Assembly: GCF_000003605.2 (NCBI RefSeq)
Contig: NW_003107591.1
Location: forward strand, 276,368 to 306,055
Direction of reading: 5' to 3'
Length of the DNA: 29,688 nt
From: Saccoglossus kowalevskii
Lineage: Eukaryota; Hemichordata; Enteropneusta; Harrimaniidae
Shown here: one piece after another, positions 10,955-20,349 of the stretch
Numbering within the stretch: position 1 is the first letter of the stretch
How the letters are laid out: each line of letters begins with the position of its first letter
Notes under the pieces: model-generated
What the model was told of the DNA's origin: nothing
The model's database searches: none
The model's input: only the letters and a program-made list of their open reading frames with translations
Made by a program: the position numbers and the translations under genes

Positions 10955-11552
10955 TTGACCAGAGCTGGCGGCATTGTCCTTCTCAGACGATGTACCGCCG
11001 TTATGGACAATCTAGTTGTGCTAAAGACACGAATCAGGTTTCTCACCAAGAACCAAATCCCAGGATACGATTCTCACTCGATCATCATCCCCCGACTGTC
11101 AAATTTTGTCGGCCCAGAGGGTCAGGAGGAATTGCTTCTCTGCCCGGTTCGAGCACGGAGTTGCTACCAAAACTGTACTAGGGATTCAGGACGGGGTGCC
11201 AAGCACATGTCTTTGTGTTACGGCCCAGACAGGCAGAATAGGCCGGCCTCCCTGACTTCCATCACCAGGTGGATTACTGTGACTGTATTAGACGTCTATA
11301 ATTCTTTAACTTCCTTGACACAGAGCTTGCAGAGACACCAAGTACGAGCGCATGAAGTCCGTGCGATTGCTAACTCACTAGTGCTAGCATCAGGTGCTCC
11401 CCTCGAACATTTTCTGAGGGCAGGCTTCTGGAAAACGCAAACGTCTTTATCAACTACTACCCTCTTTTAGATTTGGTCCAGTCGTAGCGGGTCAGACTTT
11501 GGTTGCTGACCCAGCCCAAATGACCACAAGGGTCCCTGCACATAGGCGATAA
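10955..11552 (+). pseudogene. DIRS/Crypton-type tyrosine recombinase, frameshifted C-terminal fragment
   Basis: The main open frame (10955-11470, 171 codons) contains LLLCPVRA, where family members typically have LCPVRAL...Y. It then has ITRWITVTV (the family's ...SRWI... helix), followed by VRAHEVRAIANSLVLASGAPLEHFLRAGFWK. HEVR supplies the His and second Arg of the tyrosine-recombinase active site, and the Pro-Leu-Glu...Ala-Gly-x-Trp block is typical of DIRS and Crypton recombinases. The catalytic Tyr region is out of frame. The +1 frame reads NVFINYY around 11439-11459, and the third frame resumes family-like GPVVAGQTLVADPAQ before a stop at 11550-11552. At least two indels therefore break the end of the gene. 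The N-terminal part, including the first catalytic Arg, is missing or lost upstream and in the gap. Confidence 0.7.
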
Positions 11553-11918
11553 GTCAGTCTCAGCATTTTTGCAGACAGATTTCTCTACCATCAGCACCCC
11601 CTGGAAACTTCTAGGTCTCGCTTTTCGACCTATGCCCTCATGCAGAACTGTTTCGGTCTTTACTTCAAAAGCATACTACCCCCTAAATTGGGTTTTGGGT
11701 CTAGCTTTCTCGGGCACACCGAACCCAGTCTCCGTAGCAGCATTTTTTGCTTATTGCTCCGGGGACAGCACAGGCAAGGTAAGACACATCCCTCTTTTTG
11801 GTCTCAACTAGGTGATGAGTGATTGTTGTAGAGTGTATCATCCCGGACTGGGAAAAGACTTTCATAATTTTCTGTTTGCTCGGAAAACCCGCCACCTACA
11901 TGTATCTGTGCTGACTCT

Positions 11919-11973
11919 GCCTACAGTTCAAAATAGTCATTTTGACTGACCGGAGTACCCACCATAGACTCCG
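11919..11973 (+). repeat. internal copy of terminal sequences (ICR-like) in the DIRS-like element
   Basis: Begins GCCTACAGTTCAAAATAGTC like the right terminal repeat, then switches directly to ACCCACCATAGACTCCG as in the left terminus. It looks like a right-end/left-end junction with the central palindrome shortened. It lies about 40 bp inside the right ITR, where DIRS elements carry their internal complementary region. Confidence 0.55.
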
Positions 11974-12010
11974 CCCCCCCAACCACCCCACTCTTTTCGT
12001 AGCATTGGGG

Positions 12011-12213
12011 AGAGAAAAGAACCAGAAGTGATTATCCAGCTGTAATGGTGCCGCCATATGGCCTTGGCCACGTGGTAGAATCTTGGGGTCATGGGGCTTC
12101 CCCTGCCCTAGATTCTATCTCTCTATCATTGGCAAAATCGCTGATTAATGCCTACAGTTCAAAATAGTCATTTTGAAAGACCGGGGTCTATGGTGGGTAT
12201 GAACTATGTGAAT
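12011..12213 (-). repeat. right inverted terminal repeat of DIRS-like element
   Basis: Reverse complement of the left repeat with few changes. It runs from GAAAAGAACCAGAAGTGATT through CCATATGGCC, TGGGGTCATGGGGCTTCCCC and CATTTTGAAAGACC to GTGGGTATGAACTATGTGAAT. Weaker similarity extends a few bases further inward. Confidence 0.85.
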
Positions 12214-12239
12214 AGGCGGGTTCAGAGAACCCTCTGCCT

Positions 12240-12730
12240 AAGTTACGGACATCGAGTTATGGACATCAAGTTACGAAAACATTGAGTTACAAAATTACCA
12301 CGCTCATATTTCAGAAACCACGACCACTTCTTTGAAACCACGCCCAAATTGTAACTCGATGTTCAATTAACAGTTAACCGTACTTCAAGTTACGGGCAAC
12401 ATAGCATTTTTGTTTTGTTTAACGTTGTATATTTCCAGTAATTCAAAGTTCATTAAAATGATAATTAAAATTTGAGTTACTAAATTTGAATGTTTAGTAA
12501 AATAAAAGAGCTAACAGTTAACTGTTATTTAATGTTTGAGTTACTAAATGTAACTGAAATTCTATGTTGCTCGTAACTCAAAGTTCTGTTAATTGTTAGT
12601 TGGACACCGACGTTCAAATTTGGGTGTGGTTTTGCAAAAGTAGGCATGGTTTATGATATATGGGCGTGGATATTTTTGTAACTCAATGTTTTTGTATCTC
12701 GATGTTCGTAACTCTATGTTCTAACTCAAA
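12240..12730. mobile_element. palindromic MITE-like element with AGTTACGRACATCG sub-repeats
   Basis: Left arm motifs AGTTACGGACATCG, AGTTATGGACATCA and CATTGAGTTAC (12243-12292), then ACCACGCCC and GTTACGGGCAACATAG, recur inverted on the right as CTATGTTGCTCGTAAC, GGGTGTGG, GTAACTCAATG and CTCGATGTTCGTAAC (12563-12715). Each end carries two or three tandem copies of a ~14-16 bp unit. The centre (12440-12540) is AT-rich and itself palindromic (TAACAGTTAACTGTTA). No coding capacity. Target duplications are unclear, so the edges are approximate. Confidence 0.6.
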
Positions 12731-14156
12731 CATTTCAGCATCTCATGATCAACGCATTCCATGTTGTTTAATGCTTTTTGTTTCACTGGGAAAGGAGTCG
12801 CAAAATTGCAAGAGGGATGTAATTGTCAGCCATAATACAAGTGAGGTTGCAAATATTTGTCCTTATCAATCTGTGTATTAGGTTTCTGTTGCTGGCATAG
12901 CTCAAATCACATTTTCAAGTTTGATGGTTCTGCTCCTCGATGCAGTATTCACCATTGCTGATTATGTAGCATTCAAAATTTTTGGGACCCCTGCAACAAT
13001 ACAATACATACAATTCGTTGCCATTATGTTCTATCAATGCAAAAACGATGCTTGGAATGCAAAAAATTAAAAATTGAACTAAAATACCGCATATATTAAT
13101 TTGTTCATACATTCTAATGCCTGATGGTTTGCTTTTGCATGTTAGATATAGTTTTTTTTTTCTAAATATGGTATTGCATTTTCAAAATATACATGTAGGC
13201 TGTTTTTTTCCATATGGTCTGTAATGAAATTGTTCATTATGATACGTGTATTATTTATTGTACTGATGCATTGCCTGTTACTTGCCATATCAAAAAAAAT
13301 TTTTTGAAACTAACACGGTTATGGCAAAAACATTGTAGGAACACTAATTAGCCTAATAACCATGGCAACTAGTTAATATCTCATCATACAGAACATCATC
13401 AACTTTGTTTTGAGGAAGAAACTCAACAAAAACAGCAGAGCTATTTTGACTATTAGTTTGCTTGTTTTTCATGTAAATATTTTTTTTTCTTTGTTGAATA
13501 TTCTACATGATTTTGAGTAATCAATACTTTCCCTCCATTTCCAAATGATTTGTTTTTTTTGCAAGCATTGTTGAGTGACATGTAATTTTTTAGCCCTTTT
13601 GTCTAAACTATAAAAACAAATGATATCCTCAACTGATTGTTTGAAGTTCATGTGCATGAATTTTGAACCGGAACGACGTTTACTCTGATAGTATTAATTC
13701 AACATTATATATTCAGTCCAAATGACTAGTAATTTGAAATGGCTTACTGGCAGCCATTTTGTTTTACATTTTTCCTATAGACATTATGAACACATGTTAA
13801 GTTGTATGGCAGTCAAGGATTGTTCATTTCACAGTGTACTGGTAGAACTGCACCATGCATGCACTTGTACAAAATAAAGCATATAAATGCTGTCAGTTCA
13901 ATTGTCATATCAGTACAAGAAACAAGGATATTGTGTCATTCTCAATGGCTTGTTTTTCTAAAATCTAAAACAAAGACCTTTCGTTTCATTAAATAATCCA
14001 AACATAGGCATCGGTGATGTGAATCTGTACATACTTAGTTTCCTAGTTACCGTCTTTCAATGAACCATTAGTCTTCTATGTAGTCATTTCAGAGCTCCTT
14101 AAGCAAGTGAATCACTTTCAAAGATTCCATAGATTTTTTCTCACACAAAAACAGAC
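12731..14156. other. remainder of intron 2, no supported feature
   Basis: AT-rich intron with short homopolymers. Open frames at 12915-13112, 13469-13657 and 13802-13996 have no family resemblance or exon signals. Nothing else is seen. Confidence 0.6.
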
Positions 14157-14174
14157 ATATATATATATATATAT
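14157..14174. repeat. short (AT)n run next to the exon 3 acceptor
   Basis: An AT dinucleotide run ends about 30 bp upstream of the exon 3 acceptor and borders its pyrimidine-rich tract. Length variation here would lie close to the likely branch-point region. Confidence 0.8.
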
Positions 14175-14202
14175 TAAATATTTTCTTGTTTTGTCCTCGT
14201 AG

Positions 14203-14505
14203 ATTGTAATCAGTATCGTTCTAACATGGTATGTTGTGAAACGAGCTAGAAAAGAACTGAACCAGACAGTCAAGGCATACGAGGATGAAATGGAGGAACG
14301 TGAACGAACTATTTTAGCTATGCCGAGGAACCTGGAAGAAGCAGAGTCAATGGACTCCCTGAACTTATTGAGTCCCACCATATCATCTGCCAATGGTAAA
14401 ATAAAAAATAAGTTTTTATCCAGACATCAGCGATCTCAGTCAGCGACAGTTCCTTTATTATCGTATATAGATGAAGAAAACCATGATGACAGAAGTAAAC
14501 TCTGA
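14203..14505 (+). CDS. TMEM64: TMEM64-like protein, coding exon 3 (last membrane segment, cytosolic tail, stop)
   Basis: This terminal exon (101 codons with TGA) continues in phase 0 from exon 2 after a CCTCGTAG acceptor. The first ten or so residues (IVISIVLTWYVV) finish the last membrane segment begun by GYIMFILQ in exon 2. A charged stretch follows (KRARKELNQTVKAYEDEMEE, then RERT), likely a short helix or coiled coil. The tail is Ser-rich (LLSPTISS, RHQRSQSATVP), with RSQS resembling a basophilic kinase or 14-3-3 site, and ends near DDRSKL. Vertebrate TMEM64 also has a charged helix after its last membrane span. The rest of the tail is not recognisably conserved, which is usual for this family. 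Total predicted length is 344 residues against about 380 in human. Confidence 0.88.
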   Translation: MVISIVLTWYVVKRARKELNQTVKAYEDEMEERERTILAMPRNLEEAESMDSLNLLSPTISSANGKIKNKFLSRHQRSQSATVPLLSYIDEENHDDRSKL

Positions 14506-15020
14506 CGTCCCTGGTGAAACATTTTTTAAGTAATAGGAGAGATGTATGGTACATAACAAGATATTATTAACTGTTTAATTTGCACGGATACAACGTACAA
14601 CAAATGCGGCTCATCTGTTGTGTTTAATATGGCTTCAAGTTCATACAAAACTGAATGTGCTCTGCGATTTTAGCATTTTAACAAGGTATTCACATGAATA
14701 CAAAAGATGTATTGCACACACATTTGCTCTGAAATAATTCACAAATTGGATTCGAAAATCGCAATAGCTGTGGTTGATGTTGTGGGTTCAAACCCCTTCC
14801 TTGACTAAATTTTTCAATGGTTGAAAAAGAACTCGGGACATTTCACCTTGAATAGAGCTGTACAGTCTTGTATACCCAGATGTAAAATCTAATTTACAGG
14901 TGTTGGATATCTTACAGTTATGTACAGTTATCTATATCAGTTACACTTAGCATACAAATAGAAGTGTGGTTTGTTTACAATTAGCATAAACACAATAAGA
15001 CGTGGATTTGCAGGAATAAA
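14506..15020 (+). other. probable TMEM64-like 3' UTR
   Basis: Non-coding AT-rich sequence after the stop. The first good AATAAA is at 15015-15020, about 510 bp downstream. Further candidates lie at 15606-15611 and 17356-17361, so a longer UTR is possible. Which site is used cannot be told from sequence. Confidence 0.4.
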
Positions 15021-16103
15021 CACGCAAACAGAATTGGTTACATGGCCGAAATTGGTGTAAGTGGCCATATACAATGGACTCGCTGTCCTAAATGTAATCT
15101 ACAGTTTGTATTACAGTGTTGTCATATAACCGTATGTGTGTTATTACAAACGCATACACAAATTTGCACAAAATACCTTGTAAAAAGTAAATGAATCGGT
15201 GTTAGGTTAGTGTACTTTAAAGCAGGGGAGTTGTCATCTGCGCATGCATCAGATGGCTATAGCATGTCGTTGTTTACAAAGAAGCATCTACCCATGAGCC
15301 TTTGCAATTTTAGCGTGTCTTGTTATGACTCAATTCCTACATGTGTGCAGGTGATGACCTTTCCGCTACAAGTTCAATCCAAAGTCTATGCATCTAATGG
15401 AGCAAATATGAAAGCCGTTAAATCAGGATCACGTTTAGTACATCATCGTAAGTATGTGTGATGAATGGCAAGGTTTCATCATAGTAGGTACCTGTACGTA
15501 TAATGTATGAATAATGGTGGTACATCATTGTAATTATGTATAATGAATGGTGTGGTATTTAAAATATGTATGGTAAATAGTGTGGTACAGACATGGTACG
15601 TCAAAAATAAAACATTTTGCAGCAATGAACATTCACTTAAGACAGTGTGTGTGCGTCCTTGTCAAGTCACAGTAAATTTCATAAAATTGATTCCTAGCGA
15701 GTGCCTTTTAAGTGAGAATGCGTGTCTGCAAATGAAATAGGTGCATTATTTAATATGGACTTTGTTGATTTTAAATTTTTTTTTTTTAATTTGTGACCTC
15801 GAACTTGGTTCAATGATAATTAATATTTTGTTTTATTTACATGTATGAGCTTTATATCAAATATCTTGTACCTATCAAGAAATTCCAGCCACTGTAATTC
15901 TCTCCATCTATGCCTAGGTACGATGCTTATAATATCTCATTACCCTTTCAGATTTATGCAGATATCGTGCAATATATATGCCATGATCATGAGTGGTTTG
16001 TATAGGCTACTTTGTTGGTGACCATACATTAGAATAAGTATTTACATCACTGGTATTACTAACATGTGTCCAATATTTATACTAGCCCAAGCTTTTGTCT
16101 TTT
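15021..16103. other. intergenic or extended 3' UTR, no gene seen
   Basis: AT-rich. A weak tandem pattern at about 15435-15600 repeats GTACATCAT...GTA-TATGT-TAATGAATGG-GTGG two to three times. Open frames at 15210-15461 and 15543-15740 lack support. Confidence 0.5.
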
Positions 16104-16463
16104 GGCTGAAGCTGTCAACTTTTTAGCTCCGCTGTCGACTTTGTCGAGCGGAGCTTATCATATGAGTGATTGTCGTTAGCGTTCGTCGTATGTGTCAACT
16201 TTTTACTTTTTTGACTTCTTCTTGCTTTGATAATAGGTGTTGGGCAGACCTCTCTTAGATTTGTTCATTTTGTGATGATATTTTTAATTCCCTTATTTTG
16301 ATGAATATTTTTGTCATTTTTAGTAAAAAGTGATATTTTCCACGACTTGCTTTGATAGACCACTCTCAGATTTGTTCATTTTCTAATGATATTTTCAGCT
16401 CTTTATTTGGAACATGCGTTGGCAACAGTGGAGCTATCTCTGCCAAGAGCCTGCTTGTTTCCT
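16104..16463 (+). mobile_element. hairpin-ended dispersed repeat, copy A (short, forward)
   Basis: Core 16124-16436. It starts TAGCTCCGCTGTCGAC, where AGCTCCGC-TG-TCGAC-TTT-GTCGA-GCGGAGCT forms a strong hairpin, then CTTATCATATGAGTGATTGT. It ends CAGTGGAGCTATCTC, followed by a shared tail CAAGAGCCTGCTTG. The same ends occur reverse-complemented in copies B and C. The interior has two degenerate copies of a CTTGCTTTGATA...GATTTGTTCATTTT unit. No coding capacity, so a MITE-like family of unknown class. Confidence 0.65.
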
Positions 16464-17528
16464 GTATATCATGATTCATGTTTCATGAATTTTATGGAAA
16501 GAAACATTAGCAAAAATTGAGATATTGCCAGTGCCTTAAGACTTGTATAGATTAAATGTTGAAAAAAAATATGGTTTAAAGAAGTTTGAACATGTTCAGA
16601 AAGAATGTACTTGTTTAATTATTTCTAAGAGACCACATATATGTAATTGATTGAATCCCTTGTGCTGCTTTTCACCTATATTAAGAATCTGTTCATTACA
16701 TTGATACCCTACTTACCAATTCCATCCACTTGATATCATCTATTTCATGTTTTTTTTACAGGTTAGGGTCATACGGATATGTTATGGCTTGGTTGTAGAT
16801 TACAATATTGTATTTTGTTAACTTTGTCAGAATATGACCTAATACAATAATATTTTTCTGAATGTTCTCCATTGAAATCTTGCCAAATCACAGCTATCAA
16901 CCTTCCAATCACAAATATCATCCTGCCAATCTAACCAGACGCTTTCATATTTATCCATACTGACTCACAGGGAATTTGTCTTCCAAAAATAATATGCCAT
17001 TTTTTCAATGGTAGTTTTTAATCATTTTAAAAGTTTGTCAATTTATTAACTATTTTTTTTTCACCAGCACCTTTTAACAGTGTAATATCAATCAAACATA
17101 TCCAGCCACTCTTTAAGTAAATAATGTTTGTCATTAAATAGTGTGATGTCTGTGCCTTCATATTTTGTTTTAAATTATCCTGTATTTTTTGTTTTGAAAA
17201 AAAAAATTGACTGATGAAGCTTTAAATGTATTTTTAACTTGTATATAAATATGTATAGTTGGTATACATTTATTTGTTCTTTATTAAAACTTGTCTAAAA
17301 GAAAGTTGACAATTTATTATTTCCTTGTATATATGTATTAGTATCTGTTGGTGATAATAAATTGTTTAAAGTCTCTGTTGGTTATGAAACTACACACTTT
17401 GTAATTAGCATTTTTCTAGTGCAGTAACCTGATGAACAAGGCAGACCAAGTGCCCCAAGCATTGTACAAGTCTATAGTATAAACTGACATACGATTGCAT
17501 GAGCACCATCATTGAGTAATTCTGAGAT
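16464..17528. other. intergenic, no gene seen
   Basis: AT-rich sequence with short near-repeats (for example ATCACAGCTATCAACC / ATCACAAATATCATCC around 16886-16925). No exon, RNA gene or mobile-element end is supported. Confidence 0.5.
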
Positions 17529-17715
17529 ATGCAAACATATTTTGACATGGGCTGATCACATTCGAACCATAGGAAATTATTACAAGTACTTCATTTATTG
17601 GTCAGTTTGGCTCATTAGCTATGCAAATATATTCAAATATCACATACTGTGGGTTGATCATATCTGGATCATGGGAAATGAACTAACCTCTACTCTCATT
17701 GGTCAGTTTGCAAAC
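17529..17715 (+). repeat. degenerate tandem duplication (~92-bp unit, two copies)
   Basis: The unit starting ATGCAAACATATTTTGACAT at 17529 recurs at 17621 as ATGCAAATATATTCAAATAT. Both copies continue with TGGG/GGTTGATCA...ATCAT-GGAAAT and end in ATTGGTCAGTTTG. The 121-codon open frame here (17512-17877) is explained by this duplication and has no family resemblance. Confidence 0.55.
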
Positions 17716-19599
17716 ACATTCTATGAACTTTCAGTTCTGAATCAGAAAATAAAAGGTAGCATAACCATAACAGCCTATATGGTGGACAAATGCTTACTGC
17801 ATTTTCAATCAACCAATCAATTTGTGATAGTTGCTAGCTCTGATTGCATTCATTCGACAAGTCATTCCTGGACTTAAAATTCATGGTACTCCAAAGTAGT
17901 AAACACAAGAAAAAAATTATTCAGTCATCGCTTGTAAATTAACAACACATGTTCATAATGTATAAAAGTATGCTCTCATTTTATGTTCAATTACCGTAAT
18001 TTACGCCAACCCTGATTGAGCACACGTCTTGCAGGTGCATCCAATCAAATTTATATTTACCAAGGTCGAGTACACAGTCTCGCACACTAGTTGCGTTCAC
18101 ATTATGGGATCTCAACATGTGCCAAATATTTTTAATCCTTTATGTTTGCAGGTGGATTACAGCAGTTGTGTTCACATTAATCTGGGCACATGCTAAAATT
18201 GTGTCCTTGTATACTGTTTTTTGTTGAGCTGTCAACGAGAAAAACAATGTCATCTTCTTTCCATGTACTTGTCAGTGCTTTTACTTTGGCATCAAGCCAT
18301 ATTTTTCTAGACAAGCTGTCTGAAAACTTGCCATGTCATATGAATCACTATGTTCTCTAAGGTTAGACGCTGAGGGCGTGATTTGAATTCAGGCAGCCAA
18401 TCTGCACATGTAGAGTTTTCATCCCGTCTCTCTATTAGGACCAACATCAAGTATTTTTCAGCACATGCTGACTTGGTCGAGGTCATTCACAATGCCAGAA
18501 ACCTTGGAAAGAAACTACAAACAGGAAAAAATAATATTTAAAAAATATAAACTATTTTTTAATTAATCTTTGCAACCTTATACAACAGAAATTAATATTC
18601 AATAACCCCTCAATGATAAATATATACATCGTTGAAAAATAAGTCTTCTAAAACCATAATGCTAAAATAGTGCATATTATTTAGCATTAAGATCAAGATG
18701 TAGTTGGAAATAAACAATTTGAAATTACAATAACGTAGTACAATTTCTCTCATTGTAAGTACGGTAGTTTCAAGATGGCGACATGAAAAATAAACGTACA
18801 CGTTTCTTTTTATATTTTTCGAAGATTTTGAACAAGACTTGTTTTCAATGAAAAATTAAATTAGTTAAATACATAATAAAAGTTGCTCTAAAATTTTGGT
18901 GGGATAAAATATTTGTTTAAAGACAATGGTTAGATGAAAAGTATTGTTAGAGAAGCTAAATTTCAGCCAAGTAAACAATCAAAACCATGAAAACTATTCA
19001 CAAACTGAATATGATGTGCAGCAGCAACACGCCATGAGTGATAGATAACAGCAAGTTTGAATGAAATTAGACATGGCACACCAGAGAAATAGTTGATATG
19101 TTGAAATAAATATGCATATGAATATCATTATGACTTTATACCTACTTTAAACAAAATTGGTCAAAGGAACATCCAAGACCCGAAATGGTGGTCATCGCAC
19201 TGTGCATGTGCAAAAGTTTTGTTGATAAACATACATTTTCCCACAATCCAATCTGCTCTTCTAATGAAAATCATAAGTATGAGGTTCAATCTGGGTGCAA
19301 TTTGTGCTAGCTACTGCCAGTGACTCCTTCGATACCTTCCAATCGCATACAAAAATACCTAATTATGGCTTGGCAACGTCTAAGATTGTACTTAGACTGC
19401 GCAACAGTCAAAGTCGCCATCTTTGTTTATATGAGATCTATATATCTCATGCATGCGTGGCACAACGACTATAGTCCTTTAATTGCTAACCATGAAAACT
19501 TACAGAGCAGATTAATTCAAAGCTATTATAAGGACAATCCTAATGACAGATTTTTCTGGTCTAATTGATATTATGAATCACTTTCTTTTAGTATTGGTA
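17716..19599. other. intergenic, no gene seen
   Basis: AT-rich. A pair of imperfect direct repeats, TTGCGTTCACATTATGGGAT and TTGTGTTCACATTAATCTGG, each followed by (A)CATG(T/C)(G/T)C, lies at about 18105-18200. Open frames at 18610-18801 and 19320-19568 are unsupported. Confidence 0.5.
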
Positions 19600-20272
19600 A
19601 GATACAGAAACAAGCAGCCTCTAGTCTGAGATAGCTCCGCTGTTAGCAATGCACATTTCAATTAAAGAACAGAAGATATGATTACAAAATGAACAATATG
19701 TAGACTTGCTGTTTTTAACAAGAATTCAAAAATATCGCTTTTTACAAAAAATGACAGAAATAATCATCAAAATTAGATAATTGAAGATATCACCACCAAA
19801 TTAACAAATCTGAGAGAGGTCCACATGTAGTACCTATATATGTAATTTAAAAGCAATCAGACTTGCGGTTTTTAACAAGAAGTCGAAAATATCACTTTTT
19901 ACCAAAAATTACAAAAATATTCACCAAAATTAGAGAACTAAAGATACATGTATCATTACAAAATGAACAAATCTGAGAGAGGTCCAAATGTAGTACATAT
20001 ATATGTAATATCAAAGCAATTGGACTTGTGGTTTTTAACTAGAACAAAAATGACAAAAGTATTCCTCAAAGTTAGAGAATTGAAGATATTATCATGAAAT
20101 GAACAAATTTAAGTGAGGTTTACCCAAGGTACATATACACAAAGTATCAAAGCATTCAGGCTTATAGTTTTCAAGAAGAAGTCGTAAAAGTAAAATATTG
20201 ACACAAACAATGACGGACAATCACTCACATGATAAGCTCCGCTCGACAAACTCGATAGCGGAGCTAAAAAAG
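19600..20272 (-). mobile_element. hairpin-ended dispersed repeat, copy B (reverse)
   Basis: Reverse orientation relative to copy A. The left part, GATACAGAAACAAGCAGCCT then GAGATAGCTCCGCTG at 19629-19642, matches the right end of A. The right end has CACATGATAAGCTCCGCTCG and the hairpin partner AGCGGAGCTAAAAA, ending about 20266. The interior consists of about four degenerate tandem units of ~150-165 bp (starting near 19695, 19842, 20006 and 20140). Each has CAATCAGACTTGCGGTTTTT-like, CGCTTTTTACAAAAAATGAC-like and AACAAATCTGAGAGAGGTCC-like blocks. No protein-coding potential. Confidence 0.65.
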
Positions 20273-20349
20273 ATTATTGAATAACTAAGTATGTAGTGCA
20301 CAAAAGTAGACAATATGTACAAAATTCAGTTTTGTAGACATATTAGAAT

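Larger units (their letters stand above)
7767..12213 (+). mobile_element. decayed DIRS-like tyrosine-recombinase element with inverted terminal repeats
   Basis: The outer boundaries are long inverted repeats (about 7767-7990 and 12011-12213). Inside are a tyrosine-recombinase pseudogene near the right end and a 55-bp internal sequence (11919-11973) that repeats the outermost terminal sequences just inside the right repeat. That order (leader, gag-like remnant, recombinase, internal complementary region, right ITR) is what is known for DIRS retrotransposons, which insert by recombination and leave no target duplication. None is visible here. No reverse transcriptase or RNase H is recognisable, and removing the nested insert leaves only about 2.7 kb, so this is an internally deleted, inactive copy. 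The alternative is a Crypton-like or other recombinase element trapped between MITE arms. Confidence 0.6.
7610..14202 (+). other. TMEM64-like intron 2 (6.6 kb), largely nested transposons
   Basis: GTAAGA donor at 7610 and TTTTGTCCTCGTAG acceptor ending at 14202, phase 0. Positions 7767-12213 are a nested transposon cluster and 12240-12730 is a separate palindromic element. The remaining 12731-14156 is AT-rich sequence with short poly-T tracts and no supported gene. An (AT)n run (14157-14174) lies just before the acceptor. Confidence 0.85.

Noticed and set aside
11569-11895. Open frames on both strands after the recombinase remnant
   Set aside because: No family resemblance. They lie in the 3' non-coding part of the element between the recombinase and the ICR-like block.
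7767-12213. LTR retrotransposon or endogenous retrovirus
   Set aside because: The terminal repeats are inverted, not direct, and no protease, reverse transcriptase or DDE integrase is recognisable. The recombinase is of the tyrosine type.
17512-17877. 121-codon plus-strand open frame
   Set aside because: Covers a degenerate tandem duplication. Its internal peptide repeat mirrors the DNA repeat and no domain is recognisable.
18772-19425. Facing ATGGCGAC motifs (near 18775 and 19415) as ends of an element or YY1 promoter sites
   Set aside because: The match covers only about ten bases on each side, with no supporting inverted arms or gene nearby.
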